A stretch of 64,000 nucleotides of DNA from JAGVSZ01 sp035456405 (GCA_035456405.1 DATIDG010000008.1:1-64000), one strand, 5' to 3'; counted from the first letter of the stretch, positions 1 to 7,320 are shown. The notes: generated by a model not told the origin, from the sequence alone. Program-made: numbers and translations.

Positions 1-271
1 CCTGCCCGCATGCGCCACAGGCAATCCCCAGCGTATTGAGGTACTCCGGGTTCCGCCGATCGAGTGCGTGCGCGCGGCGTGCGCGCTCGAGCGCGACCTC
101 GGGGCGATCGCTCCGCAAAGCGATGACGGCCAGCGCCTGAAGCGCGCGGTGCTCGCGCGGGTTGGCTGCGACGACCTGAGCAAACGCCCGCTCGGCCTCC
201 TCGAGCCGGCCGGCCGCCATGCTCGCAGCCGCTTGGCGCACGAGGCCGTCGAAGCCTTGCTGCGTCAGCAC
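1..271 (-). CDS. TPR-repeat protein, C-terminus cut off by the window edge
   Basis: The minus-strand frame opens with GTG at 271, 14 bases after the trpD stop, and stays open to the window edge. The translated part carries helical repeats with tetratricopeptide spacing: a segment with LEEAERAF followed by NPREHRALQALAV, then ALERARRAHALD followed by NPEYLNTLG. That A/L/Y/P pattern at about 34-residue period is typical of TPR scaffolds, which bind other proteins. The rest of the gene is missing, so any enzymatic domain downstream (some TPR proteins carry sulfotransferase or glycosyltransferase domains) cannot be judged. No clear Shine-Dalgarno precedes the GTG, and an ATG at 220 is an alternative start. 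The gene follows trpD, where trpC is usual in related bacteria. Confidence 0.6.
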   Translation of the reverse strand, partial: MLTQQGFDGLVRQAAASMAAGRLEEAERAFAQVVAANPREHRALQALAVIALRSDRPEVALERARRAHALDRRNPEYLNTLGIACGACGQ

Positions 272-285
272 CGACCGGCCCGCGC

Positions 286-1314
286 CTATTTCGCGAACTG
301 CTGCGTGAACTTGGCGAACGCGTCGAGCTTCGCGCGCGCCGCGCCGCTCTTGATCGTCTCGAAGGCGAGCTCCACGCCGTCCTCGAACGTCGGCGCCTTG
401 CCGGCGACGTAGATCGCCGCGGCGGCGTTGAGCGCGACGATGTCGCGTGCGGCGCCCTGCTTGTTCTCGAGCGCGGCGAGCACCAGCGCGCGCGATTCCT
501 CGACGTTCGCGACCCGCAGCGGGCGCGGGTCGTGCACCGGCAGTCCCACCTTCTCGGGATGGAACATGTACTCGTTCACCCGGCCGTCCTTCAGCTCGCC
601 GATCATCGTCTGCCCGCTGATCGAGATCTCGTCGAGCCCTTCCATGCCGTAGACCGTCATCGCGTGACGCGCGTTCAGCCGCTGCAGCACGCGGATCTGG
701 ATGCCGACGAGGTCCGGATGGAACACGCCCATCAGCTGGGTCGGCGCCATCGCCGGGTTGGTGAGCGGCCCCAGGATGTTGAAGATGGTGCGCACCGCGA
801 GCTCGCGCCGCACCGGCGCGGCGTGCTTCATCGCGGCATGGTGATTCGGCGCGAACATGAAGCCGACGCCGACATCGTCGATGCAGCGCCCGACCTGCTC
901 CGGCGTGAGATCGATCTTCACGCCGAGCGCTTCCATCACGTCGGCGCTGCCCGACTTCGAGGACACCGCGCGGTTCCCGTGCTTGGCCACGCGCGCGCCC
1001 GCGGCGGCGCAGACGAAGGTCGCAGCGGTGGAGATGTTGAACGTGTGCGCCGCATCGCCGCCGGTGCCGACGACGTCGACGAGGTTCTCGGGGTCCTTCG
1101 TATGGACCTTCGCCGCGAGCTCGCGCATCACCTGCGCGGCGGCGGTGATCTCGCCGATCGTCTCCTTCTTGACGCGCAGGCCGATCGTGATCGCCGCGAT
1201 CATAACCGGCGACATCTGCCCGCTCATGATCTGGCGCATCAGGTCGAGCATCTCGTCGTGGAAGATCTCGCGGTGCTCGATCGTGCGCTGCAGCGCCTCC
1301 TGGGGGGTGATCAT
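286..1314 (-). CDS. trpD: Anthranilate phosphoribosyltransferase TrpD
   Basis: TrpD transfers phosphoribose from PRPP to anthranilate, the second step from chorismate to tryptophan. The 342-residue length is normal. The PRPP-binding glycine motif GTGGD lies at residues 83-87, followed by the FNIST segment and KHGNR at 111-115. The anthranilate-site region with NHHAAMKHAAPVRREL and the NILGPLTNP motif follow. The ATG at 1314 is preceded by GAGGAG, a good ribosome binding site, and begins 11 bases after the trpG stop, so the two genes are almost certainly co-transcribed. The family assignment is firm. Confidence 0.97.
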   Translation of the reverse strand: MITPQEALQRTIEHREIFHDEMLDLMRQIMSGQMSPVMIAAITIGLRVKKETIGEITAAAQVMRELAAKVHTKDPENLVDVVGTGGDAAHTFNISTAATFVCAAAGARVAKHGNRAVSSKSGSADVMEALGVKIDLTPEQVGRCIDDVGVGFMFAPNHHAAMKHAAPVRRELAVRTIFNILGPLTNPAMAPTQLMGVFHPDLVGIQIRVLQRLNARHAMTVYGMEGLDEISISGQTMIGELKDGRVNEYMFHPEKVGLPVHDPRPLRVANVEESRALVLAALENKQGAARDIVALNAAAAIYVAGKAPTFEDGVELAFETIKSGAARAKLDAFAKFTQQFAK

Positions 1315-1325
1315 GACTTTCTCCT

Positions 1326-1886
1326 CTAGTTCAAAAAGTTGCGGAGCAGCGCGTGACCGTGCTCGGTCAGGATCGACTCGGGGTGGAACTGCACGCCCTC
1401 CACGGCGAGGGTCCGGTGCCGCAGCCCCATGATCTCGCCGTCCTCGGTCCAGGCGGTGATCTCAAGGCAGTCGGGGAGGCCGGGGCGCTCGACCGCGAGA
1501 GAGTGGTAGCGCGTCGCGGTGAACGGGCTCGGCAGGCCCCGGAAGACGCCCGCGCCGGCGTGGTGGATGGGCGAGGTCTTCCCATGCATCAGCGTCTTCG
1601 CATGCAGCACCTTGCCGCCGTACGCCTGGCCGATCGCCTGGTGCCCCAGGCACACGCCCAGGATCGGGACCTTCCCGCCCAGCTGCCGGATCGTCTCGAC
1701 CGATATGCCCGCCTCGTTCGGGGTGCACGGCCCGGGTGAAATGACAATCCTTTCCGGGCGCATGCGCTCGACGTCGTCCACGGCGACCTCGTCGTTGCGG
1801 ACAACGGTCACCTCGACCCCCAGCTCACCCAGGTACTGGACGAGGTTGTAGGTAAAGGAGTCATAGTTGTCGATCATCAACACCAT
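1326..1886 (-). CDS. trpG: Anthranilate synthase glutamine amidotransferase subunit TrpG
   Basis: This class I glutamine amidotransferase supplies ammonia to TrpE for anthranilate synthesis; in many bacteria the same subunit also serves aminodeoxychorismate synthase (PabA). The 186 residues include the oxyanion strand near 50-54 (SPGPC) and the nucleophile Cys79 in GVCLGHQ. His168 and Glu170 in FHPES complete the triad. It sits between trpE and trpD in the usual order, although 271 bases separate it from trpE and a small opposite-strand gene occupies that gap. It could therefore be transcribed either by read-through from trpE or from its own promoter. Confidence 0.96.
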   Translation of the reverse strand: MVLMIDNYDSFTYNLVQYLGELGVEVTVVRNDEVAVDDVERMRPERIVISPGPCTPNEAGISVETIRQLGGKVPILGVCLGHQAIGQAYGGKVLHAKTLMHGKTSPIHHAGAGVFRGLPSPFTATRYHSLAVERPGLPDCLEITAWTEDGEIMGLRHRTLAVEGVQFHPESILTEHGHALLRNFLN

Positions 1887-1959
1887 GCCGCCCCCGCGAC
1901 GCTATATGCTCTAGGCATGCACCTGCGCCAGCCCTGACCGGCATGGCCGACCCGCGAAC

Positions 1960-2133
1960 GTGTACACCCACCCGCCCGACCCGGGATTGCGCTGCCCACG
2001 CTGCGGAGCCGCGCTCGTGCGGGTGCGCCGCAAGCCGCTCGACCGGCTGCTGAGCCTGGTCGCCCCGCGCCGGCGCTACCGGTGCCGGGCCATGGGGTGC
2101 GGCTGGGAGGGCACACTCCGCGCGGGGCGCTGA
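1960..2133 (+). CDS. Small zinc-ribbon protein (57 aa)
   Basis: A 57-codon frame on the plus strand starts with GTG at 1960, the only usual start codon after the upstream in-frame stop at 1912. The protein has a CPRC knuckle (Cys12, Cys15) and a second pair Cys42 and Cys47 in RCRAMGCGW, joined by a basic helix RKPLDRLLSL. Two cysteine pairs of this form make a zinc-ribbon fold. Small proteins with the same layout (CPxCG, RxxLDRLLSL, YRC, CxW) are, as I recall, common in Betaproteobacteria and of unknown role. The gene lies antiparallel between trpG and trpE. No strong ribosome binding site is seen, which lowers confidence in the exact start. Confidence 0.62.
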   Translation: MYTHPPDPGLRCPRCGAALVRVRRKPLDRLLSLVAPRRRYRCRAMGCGWEGTLRAGR

Positions 2134-2157
2134 CGGCCGGAGCCTGCGCGACGCGCA

Positions 2158-3636
2158 TCATTGCACCTTCGAGTCGAGGCCGGCCGTGGCCATCTCGGCT
2201 GCACGCAGCAGCGCGCGCGCCTTGATGTTCGTCTCGTTCCACTCGCTCTCCGGCACCGAGTCGGCCACGATGCCCGCAGCGGCCTGGACGTGCAGGAGCT
2301 CGTCCTTCAGCACGCCGGTGCGGATCGCGATCGCGAGGTCCATGTCGCCGTGGTACCCGACGTACCCGACCGCGCCAGCGTAGATGCCGCGCTTCACCGG
2401 CTCGAGCTCGTCGATGATCTCCATAGCGCGCACTTTCGGCGTCCCGGTGACCGTCCCGGCCGGGAACGTGGCTCTCAGCACTGCGAGCGCGTCGAGGCCG
2501 GGCTTCAGCTTTCCCTCGACGTTCGAGACGATGTGCATCACGTGCGAGTAGCGCTCGATCACCATGTTCTCGGTGACGCGCACCGAGCCGATCTGGGCGA
2601 TGCGGCCGACGTCGTTCCGGCCCAGGTCGATGAGCATGACGTGCTCGGCGCGCTCCTTCGGGTCGGCGAGCAGCTCCTCCGCGAGCGCGCGGTCCTCGTC
2701 GGCGTTCGCGCCGCGGCGCCGCGTGCCGGCGATCGGCCGCAACGTCACCTTGTCCCCCTCGAGGCGGACGAGGATCTCCGGTGAAGCGCCGACGACGTTG
2801 AAGTCGCGGAAGTCGAAATAGAACATGTATGGCGAGGGGTTTAGGGTCCGCAGCGCGCGGTAGAGCGCGAGCGGCTCGCCGGCGTAGCGGCGCGAGAGCC
2901 GCTGCCCGACCTGCACCTGCATCACGTCGCCGTCAAAGATGTACCGCTTCGCCTTGGCCACGGCCTGCAGGAAGGTCGCCTCGCCGAAGCCGGACTGCGC
3001 CGCGTGCGCGACGGTCGGCCCGTGCGCGGGAATCTCGACCGGCCGGCGCAGGGCCTCGAGCAGCTCGCGCAGGCGCTGCCTGCCGTGCGCGAACGCGAGC
3101 GGGTTGCGCGGGTCGGCATAGACGACCAGGTAGAGCTTGCCGGCGAGGTTGTCGACGATCGCGATTTCCTCGGACTGCAGGAGCACGATGTCGGGCGTGC
3201 CGAGCGGATCGGGCTTTTCCGGCCTCCGCGCGAGCTTGGGCTCGACATAGCGGACGGTGTCGTAGCCGAAATAGCCGACGAGGCCGCCGGCGAAGCGCGG
3301 CAGCCCCTCGAGCGGCGCCGCCTTGAAGCGCTTCAGGTAGTCGCCGATGAACGCGAGCGGGTCGGCGCATTCGACGTCCTCGGTCACCGTCTCGCCGTGG
3401 AGCACGAGCACCTTGTGCCCGCGCACCACGACTCGGGTCTGGGCCGGCAGGCCGATGAACGAGTAGCGCCCGAAACGCTCCCCGCCCTGCACCGACTCGA
3501 GGAGGTACGAATACGGCCGGTTCGCGAGCTTGAGGTAGATCGAGAGCGGCGTGTCGAGGTCCGCGAACGTCTCGAGGACGAGCGGAACGCGGTTGAAGCC
3601 CTGCGCCGCGAGGCGCTTGAGGTCGGTTTCGGTCAT
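2158..3636 (-). CDS. trpE: Anthranilate synthase component I TrpE
   Basis: TrpE makes anthranilate from chorismate and ammonia, the first committed step of tryptophan synthesis. The 492 residues show the N-terminal domain with the feedback-site region LLESVQGGERFGRYSFIG near 45-62. The chorismate-binding catalytic domain follows with PSPYMFYFD, the RPIAGTRRRG motif, HVMLIDLGRND, and near the C-terminus GTVTGTPKVRAMEII and GYVGYHGDMDLAIAIRT. The LLES segment is characteristic of tryptophan-sensitive TrpE rather than PabB. The ATG at 3636 fits the family N-terminus. No leader peptide rich in Trp codons was seen upstream. Confidence 0.97.
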   Translation of the reverse strand: MTETDLKRLAAQGFNRVPLVLETFADLDTPLSIYLKLANRPYSYLLESVQGGERFGRYSFIGLPAQTRVVVRGHKVLVLHGETVTEDVECADPLAFIGDYLKRFKAAPLEGLPRFAGGLVGYFGYDTVRYVEPKLARRPEKPDPLGTPDIVLLQSEEIAIVDNLAGKLYLVVYADPRNPLAFAHGRQRLRELLEALRRPVEIPAHGPTVAHAAQSGFGEATFLQAVAKAKRYIFDGDVMQVQVGQRLSRRYAGEPLALYRALRTLNPSPYMFYFDFRDFNVVGASPEILVRLEGDKVTLRPIAGTRRRGANADEDRALAEELLADPKERAEHVMLIDLGRNDVGRIAQIGSVRVTENMVIERYSHVMHIVSNVEGKLKPGLDALAVLRATFPAGTVTGTPKVRAMEIIDELEPVKRGIYAGAVGYVGYHGDMDLAIAIRTGVLKDELLHVQAAAGIVADSVPESEWNETNIKARALLRAAEMATAGLDSKVQ

Positions 3637-3812
3637 GAGCTGCTTTCGTGTGAATCTCTTCGGTACTGCGGGGGGCGCGCGTAAAGCAGCGCGCGGGCGC
3701 GGTCAAATCAACTAGCGCCAGCGGCGCCAGCTTTCCCACTGCCCCCGGAGGCCGAAGAGCACGCAGCTCATGTGACGAGGTCTCGTCCGTTCGATAGGGT
3801 GAATCGGCGGCG

Positions 3813-3818
3813 ACTATA
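3813..3818 (-). promoter_or_regulatory. Putative -10 element of the trpE promoter
   Basis: Reading the minus strand, TATAGT is followed at once by CGCCGCCG, a GC-rich discriminator. It lies about 180 bases upstream of the trpE ATG. The same arrangement (a -10-like hexamer followed by CGCGC/CGCC) precedes several other genes in the window. No convincing -35 hexamer was found. Confidence 0.35.
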
Positions 3819-3881
3819 GCACCGGGCGTTTGCGTCGCACAACCGGCGAACTGCGGGCCATCGGCGGAAGCACCTTCTGAA

Positions 3882-3963
3882 CTCGCGCGCACGGATTCCC
3901 GATGTGTGTCGATCGGCCGGGCACGCTGCTCTTCCTTCTGCCCTCGCGCGCACGGACTCCCGA
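3882..3963. repeat. Direct repeat pair, 21 bases, 61-base period
   Basis: The unit CTCGCGCGCACGGATTCCC followed by GA at 3882-3902 recurs at 3943-3963 with one T-to-C change (20 of 21 identical). No function is apparent. Confidence 0.5.
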
Positions 3964-3997
3964 GCGGCCGGATTCGACCGTCCGCCTTGCCCGCCGC

Positions 3998-4030
3998 TTC
4001 GACCCCTTCCAATGAGTAAACTATACTCAT
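3998..4030 (+). promoter_or_regulatory. vapBC promoter with overlapping palindromic operator
   Basis: TATACT at 4022-4027 is a good -10; TTCGAC at 3998-4003 is a weak -35 with an 18-base spacer. A perfect inverted repeat, ATGAGTA at 4012-4018 and TACTCAT at 4024-4030 around five bases, covers the -10. The start codon at 4034 lies six bases after the -10, so the transcript would begin at or next to the A of ATG (leaderless). A third copy of ATGAGTA forms the start codon itself. A palindrome over the -10 suits autorepression by a ribbon-helix-helix antitoxin. Confidence 0.55.
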
Positions 4031-4033
4031 CGC

Positions 4034-4291
4034 ATGAGTAAGCGCCTCCAGGTCCTTCTCGAGGAGCGCGAGCTGCAGGAGATCCGCCAGCTCGCGCGGC
4101 GCAATCGCATGACCGTCGCCGAATGGGTGCGCCAAGCCCTGCGGGCGGCGCGGCGCGTGCAACCTGCGCGCGACGCGAGGAAAAAGCTCGAAGTCGTCCG
4201 TGCGGCCACCCGGCACGACTTCCCTACGGCGGACCTCGGCCCGATGCTCGCCGAGATCGAGCGCGGCTATGCCGGCCGCCCAGGCGAGTGA
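4034..4291 (+). CDS. Ribbon-helix-helix antitoxin, VapB-like
   Basis: The 85-residue protein begins MSKRLQVLLEERELQEIRQ, a beta strand then helix as in MetJ/Arc/CopG DNA-binding folds, with the second helix at MTVAEWVRQALR. The C-terminal half is charged, as expected for the segment that wraps around and blocks a toxin. Its stop overlaps the GTG start of the PIN-domain gene (GTGA), so the pair is translationally coupled. Antitoxins of this type bind their own operator, and a palindrome covers the promoter here. A role as toxin antidote and autorepressor is an inference from fold and context; the exact VapB subfamily is not resolved. Confidence 0.82.
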   Translation: MSKRLQVLLEERELQEIRQLARRNRMTVAEWVRQALRAARRVQPARDARKKLEVVRAATRHDFPTADLGPMLAEIERGYAGRPGE

Positions 4292-4686
4292 TCTTCGTCG
4301 ACTCCAACATCCCGATGTATCTCGTCGGGGCTCCGCATCCGCATAAAGCACGCGCCCAACGCCTGCTCGAGCTCGCCATCGGCTCCGGCGAGCGCCTGGT
4401 GACGGACGCCGAAGTGCTACAGGAAATCCTGCACCGTTACGTGGTGATCGACAGGCGCGACGCAATCCAGCCCGCCTTCGACGCGCTGCTCGGGGTGGTG
4501 GACGAAGTGCTCCCCGTGACCGGCGCCGATGTCGAGCGAGCGAAGTCCATCGTGCTGGGGCGGCAGAGGCTCTCCGCGCGCGACGCGATCCATGCAGCAA
4601 CTATGGAGCGCGCGAGAATCGCTCGCATCATGAGCTTCGACAGCGGATTCGACGGTCTCCCGGGGGTCGTCCGGCTGGGTGCCTGA
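4288..4686 (+). CDS. vapC: PIN-domain ribonuclease toxin, VapC-like
   Basis: The GTG at 4288 overlaps the antitoxin stop and gives 132 residues, the normal length for VapC toxins. Acidic PIN-domain residues are all visible: Asp5 in IFVDSNI, Glu42 or Glu46 in DAEVLQEIL, Asp99 in SARDAIHAA and Asp118/Asp122 in SFDSGFD. These coordinate Mg2+ or Mn2+ for RNA cleavage; VapC enzymes usually cut tRNAs or rRNA. An in-frame extension upstream to 4123 is possible but would run inside the antitoxin gene and lacks family similarity. The active site looks intact, so the module is probably functional. Confidence 0.86.
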   Translation: MIFVDSNIPMYLVGAPHPHKARAQRLLELAIGSGERLVTDAEVLQEILHRYVVIDRRDAIQPAFDALLGVVDEVLPVTGADVERAKSIVLGRQRLSARDAIHAATMERARIARIMSFDSGFDGLPGVVRLGA

Positions 4687-4711
4687 GCCCGTTGAGGGCC
4701 CCGCTGGGGAC

Positions 4712-5404
4712 TCAGCGCGCGACCGCGAGGCACTCCGCCGCCTCCGCGAGCGACGCAACGATCCGGTCGCAGTCGAGGGACTCGACCGGCCGTCCCTCGT
4801 TGTAACCGTAGGGCACACACCAGACCGGGCAGCCTGCCGCTCGCGCCGCCTCTACGTCGTTCGCCGAGTCCCCGATCATCAACGCCTCGCCGGGTGGAAC
4901 GCCCAGCCGCGCGCAGGCGGTGAGCACCGGCTCCGGGTCGGGCTTCTTTCGCGCGACCGTATCGCCGCAGACGACCACGCTGAAGAAGCCGTCGAGATCG
5001 GTGCGCTTGAGGAGATCGACCGTGAATCGCTCGGCCTTGTTGGTGATGCACGCGAGCGGCAGGCCCGCGTCGCGCAGCGCCCGCAAGCCCTCGATCACGC
5101 CGGGAAACGGGACCGAGCGCAGTCCGGACTCTTCCGCGTAATAGCGCTCGTAGACCGGCAGTGCGCGGGCGAGCAGCGCAGAATCGGCCGCGGCGTCGAG
5201 GGAACCGGTGAGCGTGCGCTCGACGAGCCTGGGGATACCCTTTCCGATGTAGGTCGCGATCACCGCGGGATCGCGCGCCGGAAGGCCGAGCTCGGCGAGC
5301 ATCGCGTTCGCCGCGGCGGCAAGGTCGGGCGCGCTGTCAAGCAGCGTGCCGTCGAGGTCGAAGAGGACGGCGCGCACCGCGATCTGGGGCGACGCGCGAG
5401 TCAT
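4712..5404 (-). CDS. gph: Phosphoglycolate phosphatase Gph
   Basis: This HAD-superfamily phosphatase removes 2-phosphoglycolate, a product of DNA repair or of Rubisco oxygenation. The 230-residue form has the nucleophile motif DLDGT with Asp16 and Asp18, then the helical cap. Motif II is CITNKAERF, the lysine region is RKKPDP and motif III is MIGDSANDVEAA. The ATG at 5404 is chosen because the DxD motif then sits near the N-terminus as in the family, and because it overlaps the upstream stop as ATGA. In Burkholderiales gph normally lies between rpe and trpE. Here toxin-antitoxin-like genes separate it from both. Confidence 0.93.
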   Translation of the reverse strand: MTRASPQIAVRAVLFDLDGTLLDSAPDLAAAANAMLAELGLPARDPAVIATYIGKGIPRLVERTLTGSLDAAADSALLARALPVYERYYAEESGLRSVPFPGVIEGLRALRDAGLPLACITNKAERFTVDLLKRTDLDGFFSVVVCGDTVARKKPDPEPVLTACARLGVPPGEALMIGDSANDVEAARAAGCPVWCVPYGYNEGRPVESLDCDRIVASLAEAAECLAVAR

Positions 5405-6009
5405 CTGTGGCGATGCTTTGGTGCCGCCCGCGCCGACTCCTCGGCGATCCGGCACGCGATGTCGATCGATGTGCGGACTCTCGCGACATCGCCCACATAC
5501 CCGCCCAACGCCTCCTCGGAACGGCGTCGCAATGCGGCCGGCTTGACCAGGCCGGCGCGCGCGAGGGCCGCGATGTCTTCGCGATCCTGGTCGGAGAGTC
5601 GCGCGATCTTGGAGACCGCAAGGTCGACCGGCGAGAGCAGGCGGACATCCAGGATCCTGGGATCGATGCCCTCCAAGGACAACGGCACGGAGTCATCGTG
5701 CGCGGACTCGTGCAGGAGGCCAAAGGTGTCGTTGTACTGACGGTCGAAATACAGCAGCCGCGCCTTTCCGTCGGCGTCGCGGTACGCGACCTCCAGGTCG
5801 TCCGGCAGTGCTACGCGGTGCGAGAACACCGCGTCGATGTCCTCCGAGATACGGGCGCCGGTGTAGCAATGGAGCGCGGCCCCACCCGCAACATACATGC
5901 CGACTGGTAGCGAGCGCTTCGGCGCCTGCGCGAGCGCGCGCGCGATTCGCGACACCACCTCGCGGAACGCGTCGAGATAGGGCCCGCGCGCGCGCGGGTC
6001 AGGCCGCAC
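5401..6009 (-). CDS. Nucleotidyltransferase of AbiEii type, putative toxin
   Basis: The 202-residue protein has the hallmark of a minimal nucleotidyltransferase, VAGGAALHCYTG followed by SEDIDAVFS near residues 40-66; the Asp pair would bind Mg2+ and NTP. A middle segment YFDRQYNDTFGLLHESA is followed by VRLLSPVDLAVSKIARLSDQDREDI, the pattern seen in AbiEii/DUF6036 proteins, which are often toxins or phage-defence components. The GTG start at 6009 overlaps the XRE gene by 11 bases, and its stop overlaps the gph start (ATGA). Toxic activity is inferred only from family and partner. The tight fusion to gph expression is unusual. Confidence 0.72.
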   Translation of the reverse strand: MRPDPRARGPYLDAFREVVSRIARALAQAPKRSLPVGMYVAGGAALHCYTGARISEDIDAVFSHRVALPDDLEVAYRDADGKARLLYFDRQYNDTFGLLHESAHDDSVPLSLEGIDPRILDVRLLSPVDLAVSKIARLSDQDREDIAALARAGLVKPAALRRRSEEALGGYVGDVARVRTSIDIACRIAEESARAAPKHRHR

Positions 6010-6508
6010 GCCTGCGTGCCTTCAGCATCGGCAGGAACCGGGACGGGCGCAGCGGGCTGCGCGCCAGCCACAGCGCGAACACCTCGGGCGCTCCGCTCCC
6101 CGGGTGCAGCGCTTCGGCGAGCGCAAGGTATCGGCCGCGGTCGAACCCGCGGACTCCCGCGAGCATCACCGCCAGACCGGCCATGAAGAACGCCGGGCCG
6201 GCGCCGCGCCACTCTTCCGGGTCCAGCGGGCCGGAGGCACACAAGGCGAGCAGCTCCGCCTCGTACTCGCGGTCGACGACCGCCGGGAAATGCCCGTCGG
6301 GCGTCGTCGGCACGGGCGGCCCGGGCGCTACCGTCACCGTGGCGCCGACCGCGCGCGCGAGCGCCTGCAGCGTGGTGAAGTCGCAGGTCGCGCGCCCGCG
6401 GAGCCGCGAGAGCGTTTCCTTGCGCAGCCCCGCCGCTGCCGCCCAGCCCGAATCGTTGAGCCCGCGGCGGCGGGCTTCCCGCCGCAGGGCAGAGAGAACG
6501 GTCTGCAT
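5999..6508 (-). CDS. XRE-type helix-turn-helix regulator, putative antitoxin
   Basis: The N-terminus (MQTVLSALRREARRRGLND) leads into a helix-turn-helix at AAAAGLRKETLSRLRGR followed by FTTLQALARAVGATVTV, the layout of XRE/Cro DNA-binding domains. The C-terminal 100 residues (PGSGAPEVFALWLARSPLRP and nearby) are of unknown fold and probably contact the partner. ATG 6508 gives 169 residues; a TTG eight codons upstream is possible but sits in the palindrome. It overlaps the nucleotidyltransferase gene by 11 bases, so the two form an operon. A palindrome just upstream suggests autoregulation. Confidence 0.72.
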   Translation of the reverse strand: MQTVLSALRREARRRGLNDSGWAAAAGLRKETLSRLRGRATCDFTTLQALARAVGATVTVAPGPPVPTTPDGHFPAVVDREYEAELLALCASGPLDPEEWRGAGPAFFMAGLAVMLAGVRGFDRGRYLALAEALHPGSGAPEVFALWLARSPLRPSRFLPMLKARRRAA

Positions 6509-6516
6509 GGGCTCTA

Positions 6517-6541
6517 TTGACTCAAAAGTCAACGGAGTCTA
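6517..6541 (-). promoter_or_regulatory. Promoter and palindromic operator of the XRE/nucleotidyltransferase pair
   Basis: TTGACT and AGTCAA, separated by four bases, form a perfect inverted repeat at 6517-6532, ending eight bases before the ATG. Reading the minus strand, TAGACT at 6536-6541 could be the -10, with TTGCTC 18 bases further upstream. The palindrome would then cover the transcription start, as expected for repression by the XRE protein. Hexamer matches are moderate. Confidence 0.45.
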
Positions 6542-6626
6542 CGACATGATTGACGCTGAGAGCAACGACAAGCAAGGGCTCGCGGCGGCCAGTCCGCGCG
6601 CCCTTTCCGTGTGCGACGGCCGCGAG

Positions 6627-7301
6627 CTAGCCTGCGCCCTGCAGCGCCGCCCGCATCGCCGCGATCGTTGCCTTGTAGTCCTTTGCGCCGAAAATAGCCG
6701 ACCCCGCGACGAAGGTGTCGGCGCCCGCGCGCGCGACCTCCGCGATGTTGTCGACCTTCACGCCGCCGTCCACCTCGAGCATGACGTCGCGGCCCGAGGC
6801 GTCGATCCGCCGGCGCACCTCGCGCACCTTGTCCAGCGCGTGCGGGATGAACTTCTGGCCGCCGAAGCCGGGGTTCACCGACATGATCAGCACCAGGTCG
6901 AGCGCGTGCAGCGTGTGGTCGAGCCAGTCGAGCGGCGTTGCCGGGTTGAACACGAGGCCGGGCTTGCAGCCGCATTCGCGGATCAGCGCGATCGTGCGGT
7001 CGATGTGCTCGCTCGCCTCCGGATGGAAGCTGATGATGTTCGCGCCCGCCTTCGCGAAGTCGGGGACGATGCGGTCGACCGGCTTCACCATCAGGTGCAC
7101 GTCGATCGGCGCCTGGATGAGCGGGCGGATCGCCTCGCACACCAGCGGCCCGATGGTGAGGTTCGGGACGTAGTGGTTGTCCATCACGTCGAAGTGAATC
7201 AGGTCGGCGCCGGCGGCGACGACCGCGGTGATCTCGTCTCCCAGTCGGGCGAAGTTCGCCGACAGGATGCTCGGGGCGATGCAATAGGCGCGCTTGGACA
7301 T
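6627..7301 (-). CDS. rpe: Ribulose-phosphate 3-epimerase Rpe
   Basis: Rpe interconverts ribulose 5-phosphate and xylulose 5-phosphate in the pentose phosphate or Calvin cycle, in the cytoplasm. The 224-residue TIM barrel has the metal and catalytic residues His36 and Asp38 (HFDVMD), His68 (DVHLMV) and Asp178 (EVDGGV). The phosphate loop lies at MSVNPGFGGQKF and near the C-terminus at VAGSAIFG. The ATG at 7301 is standard for the family. It is divergently arranged with apaG and is separated from gph by the XRE/nucleotidyltransferase module. Confidence 0.96.
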   Translation of the reverse strand: MSKRAYCIAPSILSANFARLGDEITAVVAAGADLIHFDVMDNHYVPNLTIGPLVCEAIRPLIQAPIDVHLMVKPVDRIVPDFAKAGANIISFHPEASEHIDRTIALIRECGCKPGLVFNPATPLDWLDHTLHALDLVLIMSVNPGFGGQKFIPHALDKVREVRRRIDASGRDVMLEVDGGVKVDNIAEVARAGADTFVAGSAIFGAKDYKATIAAMRAALQGAG

Positions 7302-7314
7302 AGGCTCGCGCCCG

Positions 7315-7320
7315 ATTCTA
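7315..7320 (-). promoter_or_regulatory. Putative -10 element of the rpe promoter
   Basis: On the minus strand TAGAAT is followed by CGGGCGCG, 14 bases before the rpe start. The hexamer plus GC-rich discriminator matches the pattern before dusB, glyQ and amgK. A short leader of only a few bases would result. Confidence 0.4.

Larger units (their letters stand above)
3637..4033. other. Intergenic region between divergent trpE and vapBC
   Basis: This 397-base stretch holds no convincing gene on either strand. It contains a probable trpE promoter (-10 at 3813-3818), a pair of direct repeats (3882-3963) and the vapBC promoter/operator at its right edge. No transcription terminator or attenuator-like hairpin followed by a T run was recognised. 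Confidence 0.6.

Noticed and set aside
1877..2242. 121-codon minus-strand frame between trpG and trpE
   Set aside because: It overlaps the trpE end and the zinc-ribbon gene and has no motif; the plus-strand zinc-ribbon frame explains the region better.
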